Positions 45,840-58,330 of a stretch of DNA of 64,000 nucleotides are shown here, piece after piece. This DNA is from Bos javanicus (Eukaryota; Chordata; Mammalia; Artiodactyla; Bovidae), in NCBI RefSeq assembly GCF_032452875.1, contig NC_083870.1:7130001-7194000 (forward strand). Direction: 5' to 3'. The position numbers and the translations under genes were made by a program. The notes beneath the pieces are model-generated. The model was not told the origin of the DNA. It did no database searches and saw only the letters and a list, made by a program, of their open reading frames with translations. Every line of letters begins with the position of its first letter. Positions within the stretch are counted from its first letter, which is position 1.

Positions 45840-47805
45840 ATTAGGGAGGATTTACAAAGATGAAGGCAGAGTGCAGGGAACCCCCAGAGGATAATACAGC
45901 AGCCCTGGGGGCCCTCAGCACCCCAAGGCCAACAGGGCAGGGCAGTGAGAGGTCCCAAGAACCCAGAGAGAGAAAGAACAGTGTGCCTGGAAGGCAGCAA
46001 CCCTCCTGACAGTGAAGAAGCCTGCTGATGCAGTCCACACACACAGGCCTCCCTGGCACCTCACACTGCGGGCAGCAGACCTGGAGGAAGGAGCAAAGAG
46101 AAGCTACCATCACAGATCACAGGAGGGAGAAGGGTCTCTGCGAGGGAAACAACGCAGAGAAAGGCATGGGGTCACGATCACCGCAGTGTGCCCAGGCACC
46201 GGGACACAGACATGCTGGAGGGCTGTCAAGAGAGGGGAACACAGGGTCAGGCCAGGGTCTGCTGTGGAGCTGCACCTCCGGGGTTCAGGGCACAGAGGGA
46301 GGTCTGAGCAGGGGATGATGTAGTTGGTGGTGTGCAGGGCAGACTGAGGAGTATAGGAGCAGAAGGGAGGCCAATAAAGAAATTACCACAACATGGAATG
46401 TCTGTGGGAAGAGGAAGAATCTGCACCCAGGCTTGCCAGTCAGAACTGGACTCAAAGCCCTGCTCTGCTGCTTACAACTGAGACAATGGGTGAGTCTTTC
46501 AATCCTCAGGTTTTAGTTTTGTCATCCACAAACACGGGGGCTGTCACGCAACTGGAGTGTAGGTAAGTCAGGGGCCAAGCACAGGCGAGGGGGACGGGTA
46601 TAGCCTGCAGTGCGCAGGCTGTGCAGCCAGCCTGGTCAACCTGAGTCCAGCCAAGAAAAGCTGCAGGTCTAACTAAGGCAGTGGCAGGGCTTGTTTCTCT
46701 GGGTGTGAGAAAATGGAGGTGGGGAGAGAAGATTCTGAGTTCTGTAACTTGGGTGACTTGATGGCTGGATTAAACACTAACTAGGGCAAGGGGCTCAGAA
46801 CAAGGAAAAAGTTGAGGGTACAGGGAAGAAAGAAGCGGAGCGTGGCTCGAAGCTCAACTCTGAGGAGCCACCAAAGAACTCAGACGAACTTGCCTACGAG
46901 ACAACTGGAAACAAGGGATCAAGGAGACAGGCAAGACTTAGGAGTCTCCGGGACTCAGAGGGTGGCTAAAGCCATGGAAAATATGAGATCCCCAGAGAAG
47001 CCAGAAGAATAAGAGCAAACATCATTGAGAGAATCCTACTTAACAGTATCCATTTAAATGGAAGGCAGAACAGGGGGAATCAGAAAAAGAAAATAGAGCA
47101 GGAAAAGGCCAGGAGAGCAGAAGAGGAACAAGAGAAAACCACCATGGAAGCTGGGGGAGGAGAAAGGCTCCAGGAGGAAAAGGTCCGAGGCGCTGGGTGC
47201 TCTAGACAGGAGGACAGAAAGGAGCCAGACACTTACAACAGCAACGAAGATATCCCTGGTGACCTGAGCAAGGGCAGCGTTCATAGAGTGCACAGGAAGC
47301 CCAATTATAATGAGCTGAAAAATGAGTGGGGTTTGGAAATATATACAGCAAATGCGATCATTCCCAAGAGCCTGGCAGGGAAAGAGCAAGATAGGAAGGC
47401 AGGCTGTGGAAGTATCTTTTTTTTCAGATGGTGGAACCTGAGTCTACTTATAGGCTAAAAAAGGAACAAAGCAGAAACAGCCTCCAGATTGAGGGGAAAT
47501 ACAGAAAAAATGATGGCTCAAGAAACAGAGACAGCACAAGATGGGGTCCAACTTGGGGAAGAGACAGCAGTGTCTCCTCTGAGTCAAGAGGGCACCAACT
47601 GGGTGCCGCACAGGGTGGTATGGACCCCTGGCTGGGCTCCCTCTCCCCTTCCTGTGTGGCCTTTCTCATGCAGCCAGGCCCTTTCCTGGCAGAGAGTTGA
47701 GCCTGACCTGGAAGTAGGAGGAATGAGACTGGCTGAGGCAAGAGATCAGTACAGCTGTTTAGTAGAGTCTTGATTAAAAGCAGAGGCTCTTTCACCTGTT
47801 CCAGA
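45840..47805. other. Purine-rich intron sequence
   Basis: A MIR-like stretch at 46420-46530 (CCCTGCTCTGCTGCTTACAA). The rest is GA-rich, perhaps an old unclassified repeat. Paired open frames on both strands at 47054-47795 reflect composition. Confidence 0.45.
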
Positions 47806-48285
47806 AAGTGAACGTGTTAGCCACTCAGTACTGTCTGACTCTTTGCGACCCCATGGACTACAGCCCACCAGGCTCCTCTGTCCATGGAATCCTCCAGGCA
47901 AGAATACTGGAGTGGGTAGGTATCCCCTCCTTCAGGGGATCTTCCCAATCCAGGGATCGAAGCCGGGTCTGCCATATTGCTGCTGCTGCTAAGTGGCTTC
48001 AGTCGTGTCCGACTCTGTGTGACCCCATAGATGGCAGCCCACCAGGGTCCCCCGTCCCTGGGATTCTCCAGGCAAGAACACTGGAGTGGGCTTCCATTTC
48101 CTTCTCCAGTGCATGAAAGTGAAAAGTGAAAGTGAAGTCGCTCAGTCGTGTCCGATTCTTCACAACCCCACGGACTGCAGCCCACCAGGCTCCTCCGTCC
48201 ATGGGGTTTTCCAGGCAAAAGTACTGGAGTGGGATGCCATTGCCTTCTTTTTGCAGGCAGATTCTTTACCATCTAAGCAACCTAG
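47806..48285 (-). mobile_element. Bov-tA SINE split by BOV-A2
   Basis: Left part 47806-47976 (GTGTTAGCCACTCAGTACTG to GAAGCCGGGTCTGCCATA). Right part about 48250-48285 (GCAGGCAGATTCTTTACCAT). They rejoin into one reverse Bov-tA when the inner element is removed. Confidence 0.88.
47977..48250 (-). mobile_element. BOV-A2 SINE nested in Bov-tA
   Basis: Reverse copy from TTGCTGCTGCTGCTAAGTGG to GATGCCATTGCCTTCT. The junctions share only TTGC, so the target-site duplication is unclear. Confidence 0.88.
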
Positions 48286-48533
48286 TCCAGACCCACATTT
48301 TACTGTCCATTAACTTACTTTCTTTTCCCCAGGACATGGGTCAACAGGAAAGCATGTGCAGTCAGAAACATTTTGCTGTAATCTTCTTAGGAGATACAAA
48401 TGAATTCATCCTGGCTCTGACAGACTGAGGAAGGGTTTCATGTAAATACATGGAGGGTGAGGAAGGAGACCTAGCTAGGGACACTAAAAGCTCTCTGGGG
48501 ACCTGGTTTATGAGCACTTGCAGCTTCACTCAT

Positions 48534-48805
48534 GGAGAAGGCAATGGCACCCCACTCCAGTGCTCTTGCCTGGCAAATCCCATGGACGGAGGAGCCTGGT
48601 AGTCTGCAGTCCATGGGGTCGCTAAGAGTCGGACTTGACTGGGCGACTTCACTTTCACTTTTCACTTTCATGCATTGGAGGAGGAAATGGCAACCCACTC
48701 CAGTGTTCTTGCCTGGAGAATCCCAGGGACGGGGAGCCTGGTGGGCTGCCGTCTATGGGGTCGCACAGAGTCAGACTGAAGCGACTTAGTAGCAGCAGCA
48801 GCAGC
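48534..48805 (+). mobile_element. BOV-A2 SINE
   Basis: Forward copy with an (AGC)n tail. AGCTTCACTCAT at 48522-48533 and AGTTTCACTCAT at 48806-48817 are the 12-bp target-site duplication with one mismatch. Confidence 0.95.
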
Positions 48806-48987
48806 AGTTTCACTCATACATTTAGCTTGTCAATCAAATTCTTCTTTGTCTGCTAAGGAATCTGACCAGCTTCATTGTTTCCTCAGGGTTTTGCCCTTCC
48901 CATCAATGAACAAAGGCAGTTGAGAGGGATTTGGCTTTTTTAATATAAAAAAATACTTCTTAACACACATATACACAGACATTAAAA

Positions 48988-49070
48988 ATAGATGTGTGTG
49001 CATGTGTGTGTGTGTGTATATATATATATACACACACACATATGAGCGTGCGCACACACATATACATATT
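48988..49070. repeat. Compound TG/TA/CA microsatellite with perfect palindrome
   Basis: (TG)7 at 49003-49016, (TA)7 at 49017-49030 and (CA)5 at 49031-49040. The 34 bp from 49007 to 49040 are perfectly self-complementary. A second broken CA/TA tract follows to 49070. Confidence 0.95.
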
Positions 49071-49636
49071 TTTTCTTTTGTTATCAGTGTTTGGGAGTAG
49101 GGATAGGCAGATCCAACCACAGGCTACTCTCCAGATAGCCACTCCAACTTTGGAAGAAAAAGCATCAGCAGCACCTCACCACCTCCAGCAGTTAGTGTCA
49201 TCCTTAACTACTGATTACATTCTAAGAGGAGACAATGAGGGACAATGAGCTCAAGTGCAGATCATGAGCATCAGAGGTTGCCTTTCTGAGGCTCTTCCCC
49301 TCCAAAACAGCTTTTACTGGGACCATCACCAAAAAACAAGATGAACACATTTACTGTTCATTATGGCTTCATTTCTCAAATCAACCCTCTCCTATCACCC
49401 ACTCACCCTCCAGTTATGAGACAAACTGGACAAGAGTTAAAGTCAAAGACCAAGATAGTCAGAAGAAGACCATGGATCCCTCAAGCAAAGAGCCAACTAC
49501 ACAGAAATAAAAGAGGATGGGCCAGCATCCACGGCCAACTTAAGGCGGGGAGTGGGTCTATGTGCAAAGGCAGCCTCGTTTTGTGGTTAATCTCACCGCA
49601 TGGAGAGATGTTGGGCTTTCCAAGAGCGGAGTGAAC
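49071..49636. other. Intron sequence, no recognised feature
   Basis: Nothing could be named. Confidence 0.5.
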
Positions 49637-51015
49637 AGTTCAGTTCAGTCACTCAGTCGTGTCTGACTCTTTGCGACTTCATGGACTGCAGCACGCTAGG
49701 CCTGCCTGTCCATCACCAACTCCCAGAGCTTGTTCAAACTCACGTCCACTGAGTCAGCGATGCCATCCAAACATATCGTCTTCTGTTGGCCCCTTCTCCT
49801 CCTGCCTTCAATCTTTCCCAGCATCAGAGTCTTTTCCAATGAATCAGTTCTTGGCATCAGGTGGCCAAAGTATTGGAGTTTCAGCTTCAGCATCTGTCCT
49901 TCCAGTGAATATTCAGGACTGATCTCCTTTAGGATGGACTGGTTTGATCTCTGGGCTGTCCAAGGGACTCTCAAGAATCTTCTCCAACTCCACAGTTCAA
50001 AATCATCAATTATTTGGTGCTCAGCTTTCTTTATGGTCCAACTCTCACATTCATACATGACTACTGGAAAAACCATAGCTTTGACTAGATGAACCTTTGT
50101 CAGCAAAGCAATGTCTCTGCTTTTTAATTGCTGTCTAGGTTGGGCATAGCTTTTCTTCCAAGGAGCAAGCGTCTTTTAATTTCATGGCTTCAATCACCAT
50201 CTGCAGTGATTTTGGAGCCCAAGAAAATAAAGTCTGTCACTGTTTCCATTGTTTCCCCATCTATTTGCCATGAAGTGATGGGACCGGGTGCCATGATCTT
50301 AGCTATTTGAATGCTGAGTTTTAAGCCAGCTTTTTCACACTCCTCTTTCACTTTCATCAAGATGCTCTTTAGTTCCTCTTCACTTTCTCCCGTAAAAGTG
50401 GTGTCATCTGCATATCTGAGGTTATTGATCTATCTCCCGGCAATCTTGATTTCAGCTTGTGCTTTATCCTGCCTGGCAGTTCACATGATGTACTCTGTAT
50501 ATAGGTTAAATAAGCAGGGTGACAATATACAGCCTTGATGTACTTCTTTTCCTATTTGGAACCAGTCTGTTGTTCCATGTCCAGTTCTAACTGTTGCTTC
50601 TTGACCTACATACAGATTTCTCAGAAGGCAGGTCAAGTGGTCTGGTATTCTCATCTATTTAAGAATTTTCCACAGTTTGTTGTGATCCACACAGTCAAAA
50701 GATTTGACATAGTCAATAAAGCTGAAGTACATGTTTTTCTGGAACTCTCTTGCTTTTTTGATGATCCAAAGGATGTTGGCACTTTAATCTCTAGTTCCTC
50801 TGCCTTTTCTAAATCCAGCTTAAACATCTGGAAGTTCTCGGTTCACATACTGTTGAAGCCTCACTTGGAGAATTTTGAGCACTACTTTGCTAGCGTGTTA
50901 GATGACTGCCATTGCGTGACAGTTTGGACATTCTTTGGCATTGCCTTTCTTTGGGATTGGAATGAAAACTGATCTTTTCCAGTTCTGTGGCCACTGCTGA
51001 GTTTTCCAAATTTCC
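49637..51015 (-). mobile_element. LINE RTE-BovB, 1.4 kb, 5'-truncated
   Basis: Reverse copy from the BovB terminus (GTTCAGTTCAGTCACTCAG at 49637) to CCACTGCTGAGTTTTCC near 51005. The minus strand covers the reverse transcriptase core and C-terminus, with several stops and frameshifts (for example MLTKVHLVKAMVFPVVMYEC at 50047-50106). No secure target-site duplication. Confidence 0.9.
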
Positions 51016-51564
51016 AAAGCTGAACAAAGCCACTTCATTTCTCAGTGTTCTCAACTGCAGGGATGCCTTTTCAATAGTCATCTGTGTGCAGTTCATTATC
51101 TCCTATCAGAACATACATCCTGAAGTTCTAATGTTAACACTTTTTGTCACCTTTCCCAAATACCTTTACATATGAGTCACATTCAGGGCTCAACAAACAT
51201 CTGCAGGTTGGTTGCTTCATCTGTCTGTCCGTCCATTCATCCATCCAATTCTGGATAAAGGTCTATAGAATGAGTGTACCCACTTTCTGGGAATTTTGTA
51301 AAGATTTACAAAGAAATCAATTTGATTTAATAAAAATATATGATTATGTACAAGACAATAGTCAAGGAGACATAAAGGTAAATAAGATACAGCTCCTTCT
51401 AAAAAATATGACAGGTAAACAACTATAGCACAAGAATGAACTTAAGGATGATGTAGCCTTGGAGTCCTAGGCTCCATAGGAGAAATAGAAATTAGATCCC
51501 TACTGTGGGCATGACATATATTTAAAATAAACCTTGAAGGATGACTAGGAATCTGACATGCAGC
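51016..51564. other. Intron sequence, no recognised feature
   Basis: AT-rich and single-copy in appearance, with a short tetranucleotide-like CATC/GTCC stretch near 51220-51245. Confidence 0.5.
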
Positions 51565-51575
51565 AATGTTAACCA

Positions 51576-52544
51576 GAAGCAACAGTTAAAACTGGACATG
51601 GAACACAGACTGGTTCCAAATAGGAAAAGGAGTACATCAAGGCTGTATACTGTCACCCTGCTTATTTAACTTACATGCAGAGTACATCATGAGAAACGCT
51701 GGGCTGCATGAAGCACAAGCTGGAATCAAGATTGCCAGGAGAAATATCAATAACCTCAGATATGCAGATGACACCACCCTATGGCAGAAAGTGAAGAGGA
51801 ACTCAAAACTCTCTTGATGAAAGTGAAAGTGGAGAGTGAAAAAGTTGGCTTAAAGCTCAACATTCAGAAAACAAAGATCATGGCATCCGGTCCCATTACT
51901 TCATGAGAAATAGATGGGGAAACAGTGCAAACAGTGTCAGACTTTATCCTTTTGGGCTCCAAAATCACTGCAGATGGTGACTGCAGCCATGAAATTAAAA
52001 GACACTTACTCCTTGGAAGGAAAGTTATGACCAACCTAGATAGCATATTGAAAATCAGAGACATTACTTTGCCAACAAAGGTCCGTCTAGTCAAGGCTAT
52101 GGTTTTTCCAGTGGTCATGTATGGATGTGAGAGTTGGACTGTGAAGAAAGCTGAGCGCCGAAGAATTGATGCTTTTGAACTGTGGTGTTGGAGAAGACTC
52201 CTGAGAGTCCCTTGGACTACAAAGAGATCCAATCAGTCCATTCTGAAGGAGATCAGCCCTGGGGTTTCTTTGGAAGGAATGATGCTAAAGCTGAAACTCC
52301 AGTACTTTGGCCACCTCATGCGAAGAGCTGATTCATTGGAAAAGACTCTGATGCTGGGAGGGATTGGGGGCAGGAGGAGAAGGGGACGACAGAGGATGAG
52401 ATGGCTGGATGGCATCACTGACTTGATGGATGTGAGTCTGAGTGAACTCCAGGAGTTGGTGATGGACAGGGAGGCCTGGCATACTGCGATTCATGGGGTC
52501 GTAAAGAGTCAGACATGACTGAGCGACTGAACTGAACTGAACTG
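51576..52544 (+). mobile_element. LINE RTE-BovB, 0.97 kb, young 5'-truncated copy
   Basis: Starts at GAAGCAACAGTTAAAACTGG and ends CTGAACTGAACTG. AATGTTAACCA at 51565-51575 and 52545-52555 is a perfect 11-bp target-site duplication. The catalytic YADD stretch is present near 51758-51770, but a 1-bp loss at about 51780 and a TGA at 51904 break the frame. From 51925 a 197-codon frame is open (SDFILLGSKITADGDCSHEI through GRQRMRWLDGITDLMDV). Intact CpGs (GCGCCGAAG at 52154) argue for recent insertion. Confidence 0.95.
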
Positions 52545-52555
52545 AATGTTAACCA

Positions 52556-54122
52556 AACACTGGGAACGCGATTAATCACAGTTTGATTATAACTGCCGCC
52601 AGCAAACAGGAAAGGCTGTATAACTCAATAACTGCTTCTCAGAGATTCCTGATAAAGGATGTGGGGACTCACAGACAGTTTAGCTTTTTCCAAGGCAAAT
52701 TTCCTGAATTCTATGCATTGCCCTCTGGATCCCCTAGTCAGCCTCACCTCCACAGTTTGAGGTCGGTGCTACCAGAAAGGAAGACCAGGCTCACCATGGC
52801 TATGCTCTTATACTCACCATGGCTATACATTTAGAGGTGAGACCCCGCCACCCTTCCTCCAAACTGCGCCAGGACATGAGGAGGGGCCCATGGGGAGCTT
52901 CCTAGGCAGGCTGGAGGACCAGGTGCTGCAATACAGTCTCTAGGCTGGTGTGCAGGCAGCATGTCCAGCTGCCACTGTGGGGTGAGCTGTGATTCTGTCT
53001 GCAGCAATCCTAGAGACTATCTATTAATATTAAGGGCTAATCTGACAGGGGCTATAGCTCCAAATCAAGAGTAGTCTCTCTTTACTCATTTTTGGTATTA
53101 AGGCTGGTCACACAATAATCCTCACACACTAGAGTGAAACACAGACCCTGCACCAACTTCCCCATATCCACGCAAATCCAGGACGCTCAAGCACCACAAG
53201 GTCTCCTCCTACACAAATCCTTTCCCTTTACACGGTCTGAAACCTACCAACACAAAACTGGTTTGTTCTGAGTAAGACAGCTCCTCTAACAACATGCAAA
53301 TACCTCCTGGGAAGCTAAAGTAATATCTGTCAATCATTCAAGCATTAAATCATTACGACAGTTAAACTGGTTTGTTTACTTCTGCTCCTACAGGAGGACT
53401 ACCAGTTATAAACCTTCCTAGCTTAAGATGCAATATATTCAGAGAGGTTTATAGTGCTTGGTGGCATCAGGGGTCTTACCTTGGAATTCATAAACCTCAG
53501 GGCTATGGGGTCCATAAATTGTCAAAAAACAAATCAAAATCTTGCAAGTATGAAGAGGAATTAATTTTTCAAGGCAGAGAATCCAGTCCTCACCATATTG
53601 TGAAAGGTATCTGTGTCCCATGAAAGGTCAAGACCATTCAACAGAAAACCAGGCAAGTGCCTACTTGGCAGCAAGGAGAGAAGGCAAGCAGAGAGGGGCT
53701 GGTGTTATTTGCACATACTATCCTATCTGAGACTCTTTAATGCTCTGCACAAATTCTAAACTGATTCTCTTTATGTATTCAAAGAGAAACACAGGAAGCA
53801 CATAATAACAGCATTTGAAACCAGGCAGTCGTTTAGTAACAGAACTGGGACCAGGCCTGGTTTCCCTGTTCCCCAGGTTCTTCCTCCGCAGGGAAATTCC
53901 CTCCCTGGTAGACAGTGTTTAATTATGTGAAGCTTTCTAAACACGGCCTAATTGAATTTTCCATGATCATTAGTGTAAAAGATACCCTCTAAGGCCTGGC
54001 ACAGAGAGATTGATCCAGGGCTTTTAACTTTGATCGTGCCGGTGGCTTTCAGTCTTCTGCCGTGCACACCTATTCACTCTCTGCTGCCTCTGCGCCTCAC
54101 TGAGGCTGTGCTGCTGGCCATT
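52556..54122. other. Intron sequence, no recognised feature
   Basis: No repeat or coding signal could be named. Confidence 0.5.
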
Positions 54123-54133
54123 AAGAAGGGCAG

Positions 54134-54311
54134 TCCACTGGTTAAGACTTCACCTTCCAAGGCAGGGGGTGTGGGTTCCATCCCTGGCCAGGGAGTTAAG
54201 ATCCCATGTGCCTCGCCGCCAAAATACCAAAATGTAACACAGAGACAGTATTGTATTAAATTCAATAAAGACTTTTAAAACGGTCCACATCAAAAAAATT
54301 AAAAAAAAAAA
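54134..54311 (+). mobile_element. CHR-type SINE
   Basis: Starts within the head (TCCACTGGTTAAGAC), has GGGTTCCATCCCTGGCCAGG, and ends in TTCAATAAAGACTTTTAAA and a long A tail. AAGAAGGGCAG at 54123-54133 and AAGAAGGGTAG at 54312-54322 are the target-site duplication. Confidence 0.88.
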
Positions 54312-54322
54312 AAGAAGGGTAG

Positions 54323-55501
54323 AGAATAAGGCCACCAAGAGGATAAGCAGACTACATAGCCATTTTGAAATGAATGTTTTAGTGCAGCCAACAAGGGAAT
54401 CAAGCCTGCACTAGCTTGGACATGCGGTATTTACTGAGCACCTACTACGTAGACAGAATCCTTCCAGGCACCAGGGTACAGTAATACACAAAAGAGGTGT
54501 GGTTGCCGCTTCTGTGGAGCTCAGGCCTAAGCGTCACCATGACAAAACTTCCACCCTTTTGCCATGATTGAATTTAATCATCAAGTGGGATCCACCAGAG
54601 GCAGGAAGCAAAGGTAAAACTACCCAAGATTCAAGCTGAAGTCACTGGGCATCTTTTTCTCCCCCTGCTCCTTAAGCAAGACGATTCTCTTAATTACTCT
54701 CAATATCCAGGCTGTCCCTAGTCTGAATGATCCAGGGTTACAACAGTTCACAGGCCTTCCCCTCTCTATGCTGTGTGGTGCTACCACCACTTTTATTTGG
54801 ACATTCTTCCTATTAGCCTCAGATTACTGGGCTATCTTTCCCTGGGTCACTTCCCTGATACGATCTCTTCACATCTGGGGTGTGTTGCATTCCACCTCAC
54901 ACTGGTTACCCTAAAACATCACATTGACTTTGGAACTCTGAATCAAAGCCCTCATGGGAAGACAGTAAGTACAGATGTGGAAGCAAGTTCCTGACACATC
55001 ACTGAGAGAAAAACAGACTCGTGGTGGAACAGAGGAATACCCAGAATATCAAATTTTGAAAACAATACCTGAGTGTCTACATTTGCGTATAGAGTGGCAC
55101 TAGAAGGAACAAATGTTGAGGGAAGGGCATTTGACTTTTTCCTTGATAAAACTCTGTCATGGTTTTATTTTTAGCAACAAACACGTATCATTTGGTCACT
55201 GTAAAGCTCCTACGTCAGGCATATTCCCCTGAGCCTTAAAGCTGTCATAGAAAAGAAGAGTCACTGTGAGGACCTTGAGGAGACAAGCTGCGCCTTATCT
55301 GTTTTGGCATTCCTGGTGCTTTCTACACAGTGCAGATGACTCTGACTCTGGAGTCAAAGAAATGAAGAGGAAGGAGAGAAGGAAGGTTTTGGAAGTGTGT
55401 GGTAACCCGAGCATTGGACACAGAGCCAGAGAATGAATTACATGTCAGCAGTCCCTTGCTGGAGGCTCACGGTCTATCCTAGGAGTTTATTGAGCCTTCC
55501 T
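54323..55501. other. Intron sequence; one old repeat trace
   Basis: 54425-54540 (TTTACTGAGCACCTACTACG, GTACAGTAATACACAAAAGA) is a trace of an old mammalian repeat of unassigned family. The rest is unremarkable. Confidence 0.45.
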
Positions 55502-55513
55502 AAGCACAAGGGA

Positions 55514-56144
55514 AATAGATGGGGAAACAGTGGAAACAGTGTCAGACTTTATCCTTTTAGGCTCCAAAATCACTGCAGATGGTGACTGCAGCCATGAAAT
55601 TAAAAGACACTTACTCCTTGGAAGGAAAGTTATGACCAACCTAGATAGCATATTCAAAAGCAGAGACATTACTTTGCCAACAAAGGTCCGTCTAGTCAAG
55701 GCTATGGTTTTTCCAGTGATCGTGTATGGATGTGAGAGAGTTGGACTGTGAAGAATGCTGAGCGCCGAAGAATTGATGCTTTTGAACTGTGGTGTTGGAG
55801 AAGACTCTTGAGAGTCCCTTGGACTGCAAGGAGATCCAACCAGTCCATTCTGAAGGAGATCAGCCCTGGGTGTTCTTTGGAAGGAATGATGCTGAAGCTG
55901 AAACTCCAGTACTTTGGCCACCTCATGCGAAGAGTTGACTCATTGGAAGAGGCTCTGCTGCTGGGAGGGATTGGGGGCAGGAGGAGAAGGGGACGACAGA
56001 GGATGAGATGGCTGGATGGCATCACTGACTTGATGGACGTGAGTCTGAGTGAACTCCAGGAGTTGGTGATGGACAGGGAGGCCTGGCGTGCTGCAATTCA
56101 TGGGGTCACAGACTCGGACACGACTGAGCGACTGAACTGCTCAG
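55514..56144 (+). mobile_element. LINE RTE-BovB, 0.63 kb, young 5'-truncated copy
   Basis: Starts at AATAGATGGGGAAACAGTGG and ends GACTGAGCGACTGAACTGCTC. AAGCACAAGGGA at 55502-55513 and 56145-56156 is a perfect 12-bp target-site duplication. A 2-bp GA insertion near 55736 shifts the frame between SDFILLGSKITADGDCSHEI and RRRIDAFELWCWRRLLRVPW. It encodes only the region C-terminal to the reverse transcriptase core. Confidence 0.95.
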
Positions 56145-56156
56145 AAGCACAAGGGA

Positions 56157-58084
56157 GTTCATCAGCCTGTGATGATTAAACAGCAGAACTTGCTTTTAAG
56201 GAAAGATAAAGAATGGCATGGGACAAAAAATGCACATAACTATGTAGGGTTGAAAGCAAACAAAAGAAGGCAGGAAAAAATGAAACGAGGAGACACAGAG
56301 GAAGAGAAGTGGCGCGGCATCAGAACCGAAAAAATGCTGGTGCATCTGGAGACGTGGATAGCACCAGCAATGAACGCGGAGGGAGTGACTTTTGCGAAGT
56401 GATGGAAATCAGTGTCAGTCTGCAAGGAGCTGCAGGACGGCAGGCACTGGTGAAAACATGCTCAGAGGTTGGGAGGAAGGCGAGAGTTGACAGAAGTTGT
56501 GCCCTTGAATGGGGTTAGCAGGATGAGGGGGGCTACTTCAGGACAGTTGAAAGTATAGCCAGGGAGAGATGGGGAGCCAGCCCGTGGAAAGAGACGGAGT
56601 GGCTGGGGACAAGGGTAGGAGTGCTCATGGAGCTGAAGAAACAAGTGAAGATGGGTCTGAAACAGACAGGCAAGGGGCAGAGGGCAGCCGGCAATGGCAC
56701 GAAGAAGTTCGAAGAGAAGGAGGCAATCAGAGGAGCCTCAGAGAAGACGGGTGTCACCTAAGGAGAGTGAGGATGTACCAACAGAACGGACAGGTAGTGA
56801 AAGGTTTTGGCACCTCAGCGAGTGGAATTTCTACCCGGGACTCAAAATGGAGTGCAGAGCAGCCCTGGGGAACTAAATGAAGCCAGACAGAATGAAGGAT
56901 TTTCCTTCCCTTTCTTAGTTCATAAGTGTCTCCATGCATAAAATTGGATGAGTAATTCCTACTCATGCATATGTATAAAAAGACACTGTCTGTGAAAGGT
57001 TCTGGAGCTGGAGGGAATAAAAATATCAGCTCTACATGAAACATCACTCATGACAGGATGATGGACACTCAGACCTTTCAGATGGGCTGGCCCAGAAATG
57101 ATACAAAAGAAGTTAAGTAGAGATGGATAGGCTGGGCTGCCTCTAAATTCCTGGTTATCAGTTTTCCCAGTTTAGTAGAGGCCCCTCAAGAAACTCACAC
57201 AATGGGAGGCTGAAGGAGAGAACACTCATCCTTAGAAAAAATAATATGGGAAGATGCACACAGTCACCCTTGTCCCTTGTAAATCACAAATGAGAAGGAC
57301 ATAAGAGATAGGTATGTAACAAAAGCAAAGCACCAGCTCCAGGTCTGCTCATCACTCCCTCACCCTTCAGGACCCTTCCTATTTCAGCACCCCTCCATAA
57401 TCCAGCAACAATGCAGCGAAGGGTTTGAGTTCAGGACTTGGGTGTGTGAAGGTTTGAAAGAAAGGAGCTCATAAAACAGAACTGTCTGTATCTGGGAGGT
57501 CTCCATCGGATCTTGGAGGGTCAACATGGATTTTGGAGAGCCATCTGTAAGAATTCTGAGAGAGCTTTTCAGCTCCACAGAACAACAGAGTAATCAATTA
57601 CCGTTCAGTCTATCTTATGTATCTATATATCCTAAACTAGGATAGTAACTAATTCCTTTTCAAAATAACACTTAAAAAACTATCTTAAATCCCTACCAGA
57701 TCCTTTCCTTCTCCCTTTATAAAGGTGTTGCTATCTCCTCCTTTAAAAACGTAGTTTTTTGTTTGATCTCACAGGTGAGCACCAATTCATCACACCACGG
57801 TTCTTCTTTCTTTCACTGGCAGACTCTGCCCCAGTCTCTCTAATGACAATGCTCTTGTAGAACTCACTACGAACTTCATCTCAAACACCAGCCTGTCTTC
57901 TGCCTTTACTCTCCTTTCAGAATGGATACTCTTTTCCTTCCTTTTCAAGCCTTCCGAAATGTTGCCTAGGATGTTTTCTACTTTACTGTTGTAATATACT
58001 TACTCTAATAAGAAAGTATTAAAGAAGCACTTCTCTAAGCTTCAGCACTTGACTCTCCATGTACTAGAAGACAATTCACTATCT
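56157..58084. other. Intron sequence, purine-rich then neutral
   Basis: 56200-56880 is GA-rich with open frames in several phases on both strands, a composition effect or an old unclassified repeat. Nothing coding recognised. Confidence 0.45.
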
Positions 58085-58330
58085 TTTGTCTTCCATTTTT
58101 GCTGTCAGCCTAATTATGTTCCTTTGTAGGCAATATTTTTTTTCTCCTCCAGATTGTTTTAAGATAGTTATCTTCCACATTCTGTAGTTTCATTACTATG
58201 AGACAATAGAGTTTTATTCCTTATTTAAAAAAAAAAAAAAGAATTTTTCTTTACCTTGCTTGTAATTTGATATGCTTCCTGAATCTCAGGATATTCATCA
58301 TTCCTTAATCATGTCTGGCTTGATCATTTA
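58085..58330 (-). repeat. Old L1 3' end, tentative
   Basis: GCTGTCAGCCTAATTATGTT, CCTTTGTAGGCAATATTTTT and CCAGATTGTTTTAAGATAG resemble an old L1 3' region in reverse orientation. An A-run lies at 58227-58240. Confidence 0.45.

Noticed and set aside
52155..52520. Arg-rich conserved protein (WCWRRLLRVPW, GRRRRGRQRMRWLDG) as a novel family
   Set aside because: The same sequence occurs in every BovB copy in the window. It is the C-terminal part of the BovB protein.
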